Origin: Rhynchonema sp. JSB1_4
Lineage: Eukaryota; Nematoda; Chromadorea; Monhysterida; Xyalidae
Direction: 5' to 3'
DNA length: 64,000 bases
NCBI GenBank assembly: GCA_030248065.1
Contig: JASAMV010001159.1
Coordinates: forward strand, 62,001-126,000
Shown here: piece by piece, positions 34,901 to 46,673 of the stretch
Layout of the letters: each line of letters begins with the position of its first letter
Numbering within the stretch: position 1 is the stretch's first letter
Made by a program: the position numbers and the translations under genes
Notes under the pieces: model-generated
What the model was told of the DNA's origin: nothing
What the model saw: only the letters and a program-made list of their open reading frames with translations
Database searches by the model: none

Positions 34901-36999
34901 CTAGGTCAGTGACCCTCATTAACTTGTCAACACTTGCGCGCTTACCAGCTGTGTTCAAGAAATTCTAACTAACGAGCTTTTTAAAAAAATTGGTGGCAAT
35001 TTTTTATTTTTTTATTTTTTATTTTGACTGAAAAATTTTGTTGGAAAAAACGTGCAAGTGACTTTACGAAAGAAATGAAATCGATACAACATACTGTATC
35101 TTCCAAAAATTGAGAAACTTTCGCCTGATAATACCGAACTTGTGTGGTGTAGTGATGCCTGGTAATTGTACAGCTTCCGCGGTCTTTCACCAGTTTGAGA
35201 CTGATGTTGACCCATGATGTTACTATAATGTGTCGTAGCGTGACGTGCAACACTTTTCGAAATTGTATCGAATGGCGTGTGAGATACAATCGACCAGCAA
35301 AATACCGACTACATCTCAAATCTTGCGTGTCTAATCGCCTTTGTACGCACACTTTTTAAGGGCCACTTTTACATATTTCAGCCCATTTGAGGCAACTTTT
35401 TTTTTGTTAAGCATCAGCAACTGCTGTCACGTGGTCATCTAGCTCATTCGCACTGACGATGATCTGGTGCACCTGCATCTGGTATGCAAGCAAGTCGAAA
35501 CTGACAACTGAAAAGCACGTTGCTTGGGGGCTCGGTGTTACACTTGGTTAGACTCTCCCGGACCTAGGTCTACTGTAAAAAAAGGCTGTGAAAGATGTTG
35601 AAAATACTTTGGCTGATCTTTTAAAAAGTATATTTATTCCATAATATCCTAGTTGAAGTGAAAAAGCATCTTTTTCTCAGACACTAGTGAGCTACCGCTG
35701 ATCGTTTCTGTATCTCGACCAGACCTTTTCCTTGAAAGAAGATGTAACACGACATTGAAGTTAACTGAACGTGATCAAGGAATGATACAATCATAATTTT
35801 GCGATTGTTAACCAATATCCTGAAAGAACGTTACCGTGACTTACGTACATCCCAAAATGTACCTACTTTGTGGACCGCATGGAAAGAATACTGCTCTCTT
35901 GAAAATATAAAGGATGAAGACTGATGCGTTGCGGTATTTTGTGTTTCTGTCTTGCTCCCGGACACTACCACTGGTTTGTTCTTTTAACTTCACAACGCTT
36001 TCATTGGTCATGTGTTTTTCACGTGTATCCTTTCAAAAACGTGAAACAAGCAAGTATTGTGATAAATATACCCAGCTCGGTCTCACTCCATCAGTAACGC
36101 ACAGTGAACAGATTATACTGTAGGCTGACCCGTGCGATTATTATCAGCAAAGCGCACAGTCTGGGTGTAGCACACTAGCACTTGCTTGTTGCAGAACTGC
36201 TTTTTGTACGGGATGTGAAAACACAGCATAACAAAATAATTATTGTAGAGTGGTTAACAGGTGTCGTTGACATGCTCGACAACCACCATACGAGGAATTA
36301 TGACAGCACCTTCATGTTAGTCGGGTGTGAGCGCTGTGCGCCAACCACTCTACAACTGGCCAAGCAAAGTGATAGATGTTTGTTCGGTACACTTTATAAT
36401 AAAATTTCCCACTCCCCCCCCCGCAAACCGCCCCCCGTCTCTTCCCTCCCCCCCCCCGAAAGTCAACTTTTGAAACATTCTGGCAGCAGACGCCCGTGCA
36501 GCTTGCCAGCCAGCCAGGCAGCTGTGTGCGCAATGTTTCAGAACTGCACGTGGTTAGCGTTCGGGTTTAGAACGTGACATTAACTATGGGGCGTGCTTTA
36601 CTGTGCGGCAATGAATTTGGAAATTTACTATACCATGTGAAAACTGCGTAGTATACATATGTAGTAACACCTTCACGTATCTATGGATACCTATGCACAC
36701 CTTGCCCACACGAAAACGTGTAGGGTGCATTTTCATAACGTTTCCTATGTTCCCAAGCAGGTCATTTGCTCGCACAGCTGATAACGTGCTGAGCTGTTTT
36801 CTTCTGTGGCAACAAAAGTTTTTCATAACCAACCCACGAACAAATAATAAAGCATCTTAAATTAATTTCCTATCCATCACTCAGTCTCAACGGGTATTTA
36901 TTACATCCGCTTTGTTCGTTTCATACTTATTCTTATCAAAAAGGCAGAAAATAGGTAATTAATCTTTGGCGTCGATGAAAAGTTCTTCGAACCGTGATC
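34901..36999. other. Intergenic region, no supported gene
   Basis: AT-rich DNA with an A/T homopolymer tract (34980-35030), one copy of a dispersed ~55-bp repeat (35429-35485) and C-rich runs at 36412-36462. ORFs here have no coding character. The HPRT promoter is expected in the last few hundred bases. Confidence 0.55.
35429..35485 (+). repeat. Dispersed ~55-bp repeat, copy 1
   Basis: CACGTGGTCATCTAG followed by CGCACTGACGATGATCTGG matches 54828-54885 and, less well, 38349-38405. All three copies lie outside coding exons. Confidence 0.55.
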
Positions 37000-39099
37000 A
37001 TGTCTGATGCCGACTCAAATTCTGAAATGGACATGAAAGCCAACCGAGACAACTGTATCTTTATTCCAGACAACTTCGGCAATCCACTGAAGGTTTACCA
37101 TATGTTTTCAAATATTGATAATTACATCGAGGAAAATAATGGTAAACAAAAAATCAACAGTTTCCAGGAGTACTGCGTGCCGAAATGCTACGCCGACGAT
37201 TTGGATGTGGTGCTGGTGTCACAAGGACTGATCTTCGATCGGATTAAGAAGATGGCTCAATTGGTATGGGCCGTGTGCACTTTTCCGTATTTAGTCAGTG
37301 TTTGATTTTGCATAATATATCCATCCGTGAAGCCCAGGTCTCCAGCTGGCCAATGTTTGTCGATGCATTAACATGCGTCTCTGCTAGACAGCCAGTGCGA
37401 AAGTGGCCGGGTGCTGCTTCACTATGGTGCGTGATGAGCACAAAAATTTTCTGCCATGTCAAAGTCTCCCGTCCATCCATGACCCGACCCTACATAGATG
37501 TCAGAAAAGTGCATACCGGCCAATATACATGCAGTCTATCCAGCCCTTTTGTTCACGCCAGTTACTGGACCCTGAAATTGAATGAATGTAATAGTGACCG
37601 TCAGTTCATGGTCCCCAGTGAATGATATATCGTTCTTCCAAATGTATTGCCGGCTTTTGCTCCCGATCATGTCACCATGAAAAGGGAGTATGCTGTACAT
37701 CTCCAAAATGTTCCACTATAGCCAAAAATGCAAATACTAATAAATTTTCAGATCCACGTCGACGTCGGCAATGCCCCGCTGACGTGTCTGTGCGTGCTCA
37801 AGGGTAGCTATCGGGTGTTCAGCGCATTGACAGAGGAATTGATCCATCTGAGACAAGAATGCGATTATCATTTGGTTAGTTGATTGTTTCTTTTTGTCTT
37901 AGGTCGGTATATATGTATGTACATATCAAAATTGGTGATCAGATCGGTTTTGTACCTTGTGATTCTTGTGACACCGATAGATTATGGACGTCATGATTAT
38001 ACTCCTGATTTCGACCGCCGTAAAATTCACCTATATTCGCAAACGTCGTTTATTTATATTGGGTCGTATCAACTTTGAGGGCAGTCCATTGTCATGGACC
38101 TGATGGATCTGACATATCTGGCAGAGCTGATCAACACAGAGTTAGATGCTCGTCATTACGATGACTCAAAGAATCTGTCAGATTTACGATAGTGATTATA
38201 ATAATCGCAGGTGCCCGATTTTATCCGTGTCCAAAGTTACGCAAACACGGAGAGCACGGGACGCGTGGACATATTGGGATGGGAAGTACTCGTCCCTCTC
38301 AGAGGAGAGAACGTTTTGGTTGGTGGTGGTGGGTGAACCTGGAAGAGTTTTTTGGTTACGTGGCCATCTGGTGCAATTGAATTGACGATATCCTGGTGCA
38401 CCGTTGGTCATCGATAACAGCCCGCAGCGGGCAACGAAAGCGCTCATTGTATAATCATGACGATCGATGACGCTTCGAGAAATGACCGTTGGGGGTCGGC
38501 TTATCTCCAAATTGTTAGGAACTACATAAAAGAATTCATTCATCTTTTTCTTCACAGATCGTTGAAGACCTAATCGACACTGGTCTGACGATGCAGTGTT
38601 TGTTGGCGAAATTGGCTGAAGAGCGACCGGCTTCAATTCGTGTGGCCACTTTGGCAATCAAACGAACGGAGAACATCAAAAAGTACCAGCCCGATTATGT
38701 AGGATTCTCGTTGCCGAATAAATTTGTGGTTAGTTTCTACACCTTTATGTTTGAGATGTGGTCATGGTGATCTGCACAATCTGGCTGCTCTTGTTTCGCA
38801 TCATTGAAAACACCTGTACAACGAACTCCCATGGCCAAAACTTTGTAGCCAAGTGTATGCACGAAGAGAGAATTTTTGTGTTCAGGCTCAGGGATATGGG
38901 ATAACACACGTGCCTTGTCCGCATCCAAAAGTGCTCGCAAAATTGTTGTTGCCTGATTTTTCAGGTTGGTTTCGGTCTCGACTACAACCAGCACATGCGC
39001 GATCTGAACCACATTTGTGTGATGAACGCTCAGGGAGTGGACAGGTACAGGGACAGACCACTGAGTCGACAGACCAGCGCTGTGCAGAATGGGAAATGA
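37000..39099 (+). CDS. HPRT1: Hypoxanthine-guanine phosphoribosyltransferase (HPRT)
   Basis: A cytosolic purine-salvage enzyme joining hypoxanthine or guanine to PRPP to form IMP or GMP. Five exons, all in phase 0: 37000-37263, 37752-37874, 38211-38318, 38558-38728 and 38965-39099, giving 266 residues. Landmarks align in order with the human enzyme: VPKCYADDL, GLIFDRIKKMA, CLCVLKGSY (human LKGGY), DFIRVQSYANTESTG, the PRPP loop VLIVEDLIDTGLTM, ATLAIKRT with the base-contacting Lys, YVGFSLPNKFVVG and LDYNQHMRDLNHICV. Two oddities: the N-terminus before VPKCYADDL is about 60 residues, against about 20 in human, and the Lys of DTGKT in the PRPP loop is Leu. The C-terminus is about 12 residues longer. 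The start is the first ATG of exon 1; an ATG further in is possible. Confidence 0.93.
38349..38405 (+). repeat. Dispersed ~55-bp repeat, copy 2 (HPRT intron 3)
   Basis: ACGTGGCCATCTGGTGCA then TTGACGATATCCTGGTGCACC matches the copies at 35429 and 54828. It begins about 30 nt after the exon 3 donor. Confidence 0.55.
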
Positions 39100-39878
39100 A
39101 ATGCGATTGGTCTACATGGCGGCGGTGTAAACTTGGCGATCGGCTCGAATCAAACATGCTTTACTTGGTCACGCTATTTTTGCATCACCCTGATCGAACC
39201 TATGGTACCGGCAAATTTCTGGATATCCTTAATTCAAAAAGTGTCACGTGACCAAGCCAGGTCCGTTCCGATGTTCGCCAATTATTTCCTCCATGTCTCA
39301 ACTTTATTTTGTCCATGAAAATAGTTTTATGCACCGTTTGTGCTGTGTTTATTTTTGTGAATGTTGTTCGTCCAGTTTATTAATTTTCACCACGATTTAT
39401 TTATGCAAATTATTTTCTGGTTCACGTTTCCTGCGCAGGGTTCTTTTTTCAACAGTAGTCACTTCCAAAACGGTCCTCGTCTGTTCTTTTTTGCCAGTTT
39501 CTAATTGGTTTCACACTTGAAAAGCTTTTATTTCACAAGGTGCCTTGATTCTCACTGATGACATAATGTTGCATCAGAACATAAAATACAATATGAAAAA
39601 TTAACTGAAATTTTGGTTAGAAATGCTCAGTTCTAAATTTTATTAGTAATAAATCTTCTACGGAAATTGCGCTCATACGCCACCATTGAAGCTCAGATGA
39701 AGTCCCTCTTAGTTTAGTATAGCAGACAGGTTGATAGCAGCAGTAGAGTCTATTCGTCTGCGTAAGTCATGTCTGAAAAGCACAGAAGAAACGTCGGTCA
39801 AAGTGCCGAAAACTTGAGATAAATCAAAAATCAAGTGGCAGACTTATAAAATGATAGATATTTTTTGGAACATTGGAT
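39100..39878. other. Convergent 3' intergenic region between HPRT and tropomyosin 2
   Basis: AT-rich, with no coding frames. It should contain the 3' UTRs of HPRT (+) and of the second tropomyosin gene (-). No repeat recognised. Confidence 0.55.
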
Positions 39879-42513
39879 TTATTCTTCACCTCCCACTTGG
39901 TCGGCCGTGTATTGGATTTCTTCGATTAACTGTGTCACCGTTTCTTTCTCCGCTGCAAGTTCCTCTGCAAACATCGATATTCAAAATTAAAACGCCGATT
40001 ACGATTTTGACTCAAGCTGAAATTATTTTGTTCATGATTGTTACCCACCCTCGAGTCGTGACACCTCGGTCTCAAGTTTCTGTGCTGAGCGCTCGGAGAA
40101 CTCGGCGCGATCAAGTGCCTGATGTTGAAAGGAAATTGATGCAAAGCGTACTGCCTTCGATGTTCCATGTTAGCCTAAGTTTGTAATGCCTTCGATGTTC
40201 CATGTTTGCCTAAGTTTGTAATCCTGGGCAACACTGTTAGATGCAAGGCATGGGTCTCTCCAAGTTGAAAATCTAAATCGTTTTCTTTTGTGAGTATCCT
40301 ACGTCACCACAGCGGACATGGCATGACAGCGTGGGCATGATGACAAGTGTTCCCTAATTTTCGTACCTATGTGCGTCTGTTAGAAGTGCGGCTTCGTGCT
40401 TTGCGAACAGGCCAGAAAAAATCATGCGCTTTTCGGTTGACGTAAAAATACGCCGCGGATTTTACCTCCTTCAATCGTTTGTTCAAGTCGCGCACTTGGT
40501 TGTCGAGTGTCTCTTCGCGTTGCATCGACTTTTCCTCGCTCACTTCCAGCTGTTTCAGATTGTTACCCATTATGCGAAGCTCGTCCTCCAAATCGATCAT
40601 GCGACTGAAAGAAGCACACACATGAGACATAACTGAAGTCGAGGTGCAAAACATGACAATATACACCGGTACGGTTCGCTGAAAGGAAGTTGTGAACAAC
40701 GCAGCAATGTGCGTCTTGGTTGTTTTTGGACCTGCTTTGAGGCGGTGCATCAGATCATCGTCAGTACGAATGTTCCAGTGGAGCACGTGACGCCAAAAAG
40801 ACCTATATAAGCTGGTTTTGTGCTCTAAAACATCACTGCTTGTGCAAACGCACAAAATGTCGTCATATCCAGTGCGCAGAGAGGCAGAGCCGGTGCACTA
40901 TACCGAGTTCATAATGCGAATTGTAGAACATTGCTGTTTGTTGAGCCAAATTCACTCCTTATTGTAGCACTCACTCTTCGCTCTCATCAGCGCGCGCCTC
41001 AGCTCGACGGTAGTCACCCTCGGTCATCGCCAGCTTACGGGCGGTCTGCGAGTGTTTGCGAATGGGTGTTTGGTCTCATGATATCATCATGCTTCTATTT
41101 ATAGCAAGCGAGATGTTACGGCATTGTTACTGTCTGTGCTATGCTATCGCCCGGTGTAGGCAAACGTCCACACTAAAGAGCCTGCTTAGCATCATGCTTG
41201 CCTCTTAGCAAGACTACAAGTCGGAGAGTACCTCCATCAAGAGACAAAAGGACATGACGTGAATTGTTTCTGTAAAACGATCACAACCCACCTCTCCGTA
41301 TTGTCGTTCCTGATCGGCTGCCATCGTGCGCGCCTCCTCCAGTTGCACCTCAAGCATGTTGGCACGCTCCTCTTGCTCGTTGGCACGAGTGTCCGTCTCT
41401 TTGCGTTTGCTGAAACATCAACCAACTGGACGCATGTTGGGCATGCAGTTGTGGATATGCTTGGTGTACGGGTCCCTTTCGTCGGGTAAGGTGTACACCT
41501 GTGAATTACACAAGTGACAGTCATCGTCCGGGGTAAAACACCACGTAGGTACTGCTAGTTAATTGCCAATTTGCTGACCAAATATGGTGATCAATTGGAT
41601 CTGCTGAACCAAACGTCACAAGAACCTTCTTATAAATGTGTGCAGTGTGTAAGCGAAACATCAACCGATCAGCGCATAGCCAGGTGCAATTATATAAGTA
41701 TAAAAACATCTAAACACAACTCAGGGCACGGAAGCTGGATATAAGTGACACTGGCGATTACTTGGCATAAAATCAATGCACACAATCAATGCCCATCTGA
41801 TCACCGAATTCCATTCCATACTCACTCTTCACACTCATCAGCGAATTTCGACGCCTTTTCCAATCGTTCGGTGGCGATGCGTGCGCCCTCCTCCAACTGC
41901 GCTAGATCGGTTTCGGTCAGATTGACGCGACGATTCAGCGCTTGGATCTCTTGCTCAGACTGCAATGATCTTTTAGCGGAAATTCTGTGTTGGCGACCAG
42001 GCAAAAGTCAGTGTATCAACGATTGTAATCGATCAAGAATCGATCAACAGTGTGCGCGTTAGCGATATTCGTTTTTCGTGAATTACATTCTTCAGAAAAA
42101 GTCACGCGTCCAACGCAGAGCTATACAGAACCATCCAGGTGATGCCCGTCTCTATGAAACCGAATATGACCTCAGTGGTAAAGTTTCGTTCTATAAAACT
42201 GTTAAAGACGTTGTGCTCAAAATATCAAGCGTTCAGCAAGTTACGCGTACGTACATACCTCGGCTCTGACTTTACGCTTCTCTTCCAGTTGCCTCTTCAG
42301 TTCATCGACCTTATCACGCGCGTTGTCGGCCTCCTCACGCTCCTGAAACAAAACAAAACAATTTTTTGGAAAATTTGTCCAACAACAAATAAACTGAACA
42401 AAAATATGAACTTTTCAGTGAAGCTTTTTGCTGAAAATCTTCATCCTGACCTGTCGCATCTTCTTCTTGAGAAGATCGAGGAGCTTCGTCTGCGCGCTGT
42501 CTACTGGTGCCAT
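39879..42513 (-). CDS. Second tropomyosin gene, short form (254 aa)
   Basis: Eight minus-strand exons: 42513-42451, 42342-42259, 41959-41826, 41409-41292, 41045-40975, 40604-40466, 40118-40049 and 39964-39879. Together they give 765 nt, 254 residues and consistent phases. It is a coiled-coil actin-filament protein: the product is heptad-patterned throughout, with tropomyosin phrases such as EIQALNRRVNLTE, ARKLAMTEGDYRRAEAR and LRIMGNNLKQLEVSEEK. Exons 3-7 have exactly the lengths of the main gene (134, 118, 71, 139, 70 nt), so it is a true intron-bearing paralogue rather than a retrocopy. The start MAPVDSAQTKLLDLLKKKMR resembles the short-form first exon of the main gene, split here by an extra intron and four codons longer. 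The C-terminal end (...TADQVGGEE) is unlike the muscle end. All splice sites are intact, so I see no sign of a pseudogene. Confidence 0.92.
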
Positions 42514-44291
42514 TTTGGATGGTCGAAATGGGGAGATGGAAAAAATAAAATAAACTAAATTTATCTGAAATTATACAGCTTTCTTAACATTCGATTTGAT
42601 CCACGATTTTATTGGTGTCAATATACGGCATGAAATATCTTCCGAATGGATTTTGCTGCAGTAATATACAAAGCGCTGAAAACACACAACGAAAAGTTTG
42701 TGCGGTGTGGGGCACTGTACACCACTGTAAAAAGTGCATTGAAGGACTATGTGGAGGGTGGCTTGCTTAATCGAAGCTGCTGAGGCTCTCTGAGCTGACA
42801 TTGGCATACCTACAGTACATTGTACATGCAAGCCACACGCTGCAAAATCAAAAAAGAAACTTGCTTCATCCTGCGGGGGGCTCGGCGCCTCGGCAAACTT
42901 TCGAAAACCGGTCCGACATTTTTCGACTGCAGAAGTGTCCGTGTAACCTAATGAAAGCATCGTTGTTGTGTTGCGTTGAAAGTTTCTTGCGCTGCGGAGC
43001 AGCCGTCAGGTAGACAGATGAGCGGTTAATGAATTTTGAAGGTAAAATGACTAAAGCGCCAGTTACTCAGGTTCGACTGCGCGACAGATTTCCATGTCAG
43101 CTCGAACGAATTATCGCGACAAACTCAGCTGCATCTGGCTGCATCTGTATCCCATGTTCTGCATTGTACAATTGTTTCTTCATAGAAAGGTGTGCTTGTG
43201 ATGCGCTTTTGGTGAATTTTTGGTTGGCTGAACGCACGAAAACGCTTTGAAGCATCTGAAGGATGTCGGTCGATTGGGGGGGTGGTCATCTTTTTTGTGA
43301 TGGAGTCAAGTTACGCAAGTCATCTGTTTTTACATGCTTTTGTTCTATTTATTCTGTCGTGAATTATACGAAACAGTATAGATAGAATGAAAATAGTTTT
43401 TAAGTATTTTTGGCAGATAATCGTATGTTTTTGGACATAGTGCTTGTGTATGGTCGCGTTGTAACATGCGTGAGCTCGATAATCAATGCATTTGTGTACT
43501 CTAATCTAGGTTGTGTCGGTCATCGCTTCGACTTCTGGCTTCACGCGGCCCAGGAAATTATTTGGGAATTTCCTCTGATTCAACTGATGGTTACACACGT
43601 GCCGCTGAATTCGAATACGACGCACGAAAGTTCCGTTCGCATTTATTCATATTGACACAGTTTTTTCCTGGTTTCATCCACTCTCCAGAGACAGAATACT
43701 TCACGACTAGATGTATGCGTTTGTGGTAACAAAGTATTGAATGATGGCAGCTAAATCACTTTGATCACTAAAGTTTGGACAAAAAATCATACAAAGAAAA
43801 CAGCAATTTAGAGAACAATAAAGCTAGTCGATCATAACGCAACAAAACGCTGAAATGCACGTAAAATGCGCACGAAAATGTGTGTGGTGGATTCTTTTTA
43901 CAAACCAAATTTAACGACGCTAAAAACACTTACAGTATGTGCAGTTCGTTAAAGCTTCACACCAAAACAGTGGTACAACAAACAGCAGTAGGCACCTCAA
44001 TTTCGAAAACTTGCCACGGACAAAAACCGTTAACACCGCTCAATTCAGAAAAATGATGAAAACCCATCAAAAAGCCATTTTTATATAATATAAATGAGAA
44101 TTACCGCGTCTCGTCATGTGTAAGCACTTGTCAGTCAAAGAGTTTGACAGAAAAATTTCGGGATGGAAACAATTGTTTGACGTTTACAAAAAGAATTCAA
44201 GACAATCGATGGGCAGGGTGTGTGCGTGATTGGTTTGAATATGACGATGAAAGTTTTTTGAACATAATATGTTTATTTCATAAAATTATAT
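42514..44291. other. Spacer between the two tropomyosin genes
   Basis: 1.8 kb with no supported gene. It must contain the 3' UTR of the main tropomyosin gene and the promoter of the second one, unless the two are co-transcribed. No TATA box or repeat family recognised. Confidence 0.55.
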
Positions 44292-46673
44292 TTAATAGCC
44301 TGACAATTCCTGGAAGGTCATGTCCAGCTCTTCGGAAATCGCCTTGTATTTCTCTTTCTCGTGCACCAGTTCGTCTGGAAGGAAATAAAGGACCTTTTTA
44401 ATTTTTTTAAATATTTTCATGGGTAACCAGTCTGATGTTCTCGAAATGCCTTTAATTTGTCCAAAACAGCATGTATTTTTGATAACATCTGACTAGCATG
44501 GTGAATTAACGAGAAATAATTGGAAAATAGAAGAAGAAAAGAAGAAGAAGCGTTTTTGTGAATATTCTGTGCCATTTGTAATAATTTGTGATATGATTTT
44601 CCTGTAAAGTTTTGCATCGTTTGTGAAAATAAGGTGGAAACAGCATGCCAATTAGCACACTCTTTGCAGCAGTCTCTGATTAGTATCACGCAAATGAATA
44701 TAATTTTGTTATTTTTTATTCGGCAGTTATTGTCCAAGCGATAACGTCAAACACGCGGGATGAAACACATGCAGGATAATAAATATTTATAACAGAAATA
44801 AACATGCAAAACACGATATATATAATAATCTGTGGAAGGATATAGCGTTAGGATAGCAAAATATATGTACAATCAAAATAAAATTTCCATGGGTACCTAA
44901 AAAGGAAGAAAGAATAGTTTTATTCATCACGCAGCTTCACAATTTCGAACAGAGCTTGTATTTTCAAAACGGTTGCTTGGGGTCCTCGACCTTTTTTGCG
45001 AAAAAATCACAAGTGCCACAGCACAACCGTTTTGAGAACATAGCACATCAATTTGCATGGTTTTGAAAATTTCGAAAACAATCAACGAGCGGTCATCATT
45101 GGCTGGACGCTGGACAGAGAGATCACAAAGTTTCACTCAAAAAATATTTTTACAAAATTGAAAAAATTGTGTTCTAAAGGGGTTGGTGCTCAGAAAAGCT
45201 GTGGCGAAAGCGGTCACCATGAGCAAATTACTCCGTAAATGTGGGTGAAACAAGCCTACAGACAAACAAGAAAGCAGCAAATCACTATTACGTTGTTATT
45301 TGATCACAAATCTATACACAGTTATGGGTACTGCTGCAGTGCCCTGCTAAGCAATTGCACATTCTCGAGAAAATCGATAAAAGCGCAAAAAATCATGCAC
45401 AAAATTTAGTAACGCCATCAAACAAAATGAACACACAAACATATAGTCTCTCCGGACAAATCCGAATCACAAGATTTAGGCAGTCGAAAAAATGTGAAGA
45501 CCGATACAAACTGTTAAAAATATTAAAAAGTAGCAGTTATTCCCAAAAAGAGGGCACAGTTGGTTTATCGTTACATACAAGATGCGCAGGTTAGTAGCAA
45601 ACACTAGCCGCTTTATAAGCCAACACAATTCATTCTCACAGGTGCTTGGGGCTAAACAATCCGTGACAAAAAACACGAAAGAAAAGAAAAAAATGACTCG
45701 CATTTTTGTTTTTCGACAAAACGTCTGAACAACACAACGGTAATCAACAAACGGAGACCACCGTGCAAAACAAGCCGCATCGGGAAGGAGAAAACTGTCG
45801 TTGTCATTGGAAAATCAGGCAAACACTCCAGAAATACCATAACATATTCTTTTCTTCAATCTGTTACATATTATTAACGTCGCTAAGCATCTGGTCGAGG
45901 TCGTCCTGCAGTCGCTTGCATTTCTGTCGTTCGTTGTGCAAGTCATCTGCAAAATACGCATTTTTATGCACATGCTACCTGCATGCAAGTTCAAATGCAC
46001 ACTGTAGATGGATGGTTGCAGTTTGGTGATTAATTGATCTAATACCATTTCACACTTGTTAGTGATGTAGGTTATCATCCTTATTGTTTTTATTCGTCTG
46101 TGGTTACAAAGAACAACACTGAGAAGCAAGCATTCGCACATCAAAAGTGCATAAACGCAAAAATGCAAGGAGCACACACACTCGCACACACAAACTTAGG
46201 TTTCAGCGATCTCCTGCACGGCGCTTTCGACCTCTTTCTTTAGCTCTTTGGATACTTCTTTTTCGTTGGTTACTTCATCTAGAAATGCACCACGTTTCGG
46301 CCGTTGCTAGAGCTAACTGGTGGATAATTCCTAACAACTTAAAGCCTCAGAATGCAATCACACGCGCATATTCCCGCATCAAACCGCTCCTTTTGCACTA
46401 ATGGTGCAGGTGTTGAAGCAGTAGTGCATACAGCACACAAGAAGAAACATTTCATGCAAAAAGTGCAGAAGATTGATACAGCAAGTAGGAGTTAGAGGTG
46501 CAAAGTAACAAACTGAAACACTAAACTCCCCCAGTCATACTTTAAAAAAGAAGAGCAAACACAATCGAGAGACACTAAAAGTTGACGGGTTTAGGTTTCG
46601 GCAATCTCGTTCACGGTTTGTTCGATCTCCGACTTCAGCTGTTTGACCGTGTCTTGTTCGGCCGAGAGCTCCT
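44292..46673 (-). other. Four alternative C-terminal exons of tropomyosin
   Basis: Four 83-nt exons, each with its own acceptor and stop: 46673-46591 (ends TVNEIAET), 46278-46196 (ends AVQEIAET), 45946-45864 (ends [10 protein letters not shown]) and 44374-44292 ([20 protein letters not shown], ending ELSGY). All join exon 7 in phase 1. The last is the muscle-type end, which overlaps the next tropomyosin head and binds troponin in striated muscle. The first two share EIAET and look like recent duplicates. Confidence 0.92.

Noticed and set aside
34981..35352. 123-codon minus-strand open frame
   Set aside because: Low-complexity start, no recognisable motif, no splice partners and AT-rich composition; it is most likely chance.
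38056..38190. Protein-like open stretch (MDLMDLTYLAELINTELDAR...) in HPRT intron 2
   Set aside because: Joining 37874 directly to 38211 gives a continuous HPRT alignment (DYHL|VPDFIRVQSY) with nothing missing, so this stretch is not needed and is not in a homologous position.
39879..42513. Second tropomyosin as a pseudogene or processed copy
   Set aside because: Introns are at conserved positions, all splice sites and phases are intact, and the 254-codon frame is uninterrupted.
43060..43090. GGTTCGACTGC as a tRNA B box
   Set aside because: No A box at the right distance and no acceptor-stem pairing; other GGTTCGA matches (for example 49076) fail as well.
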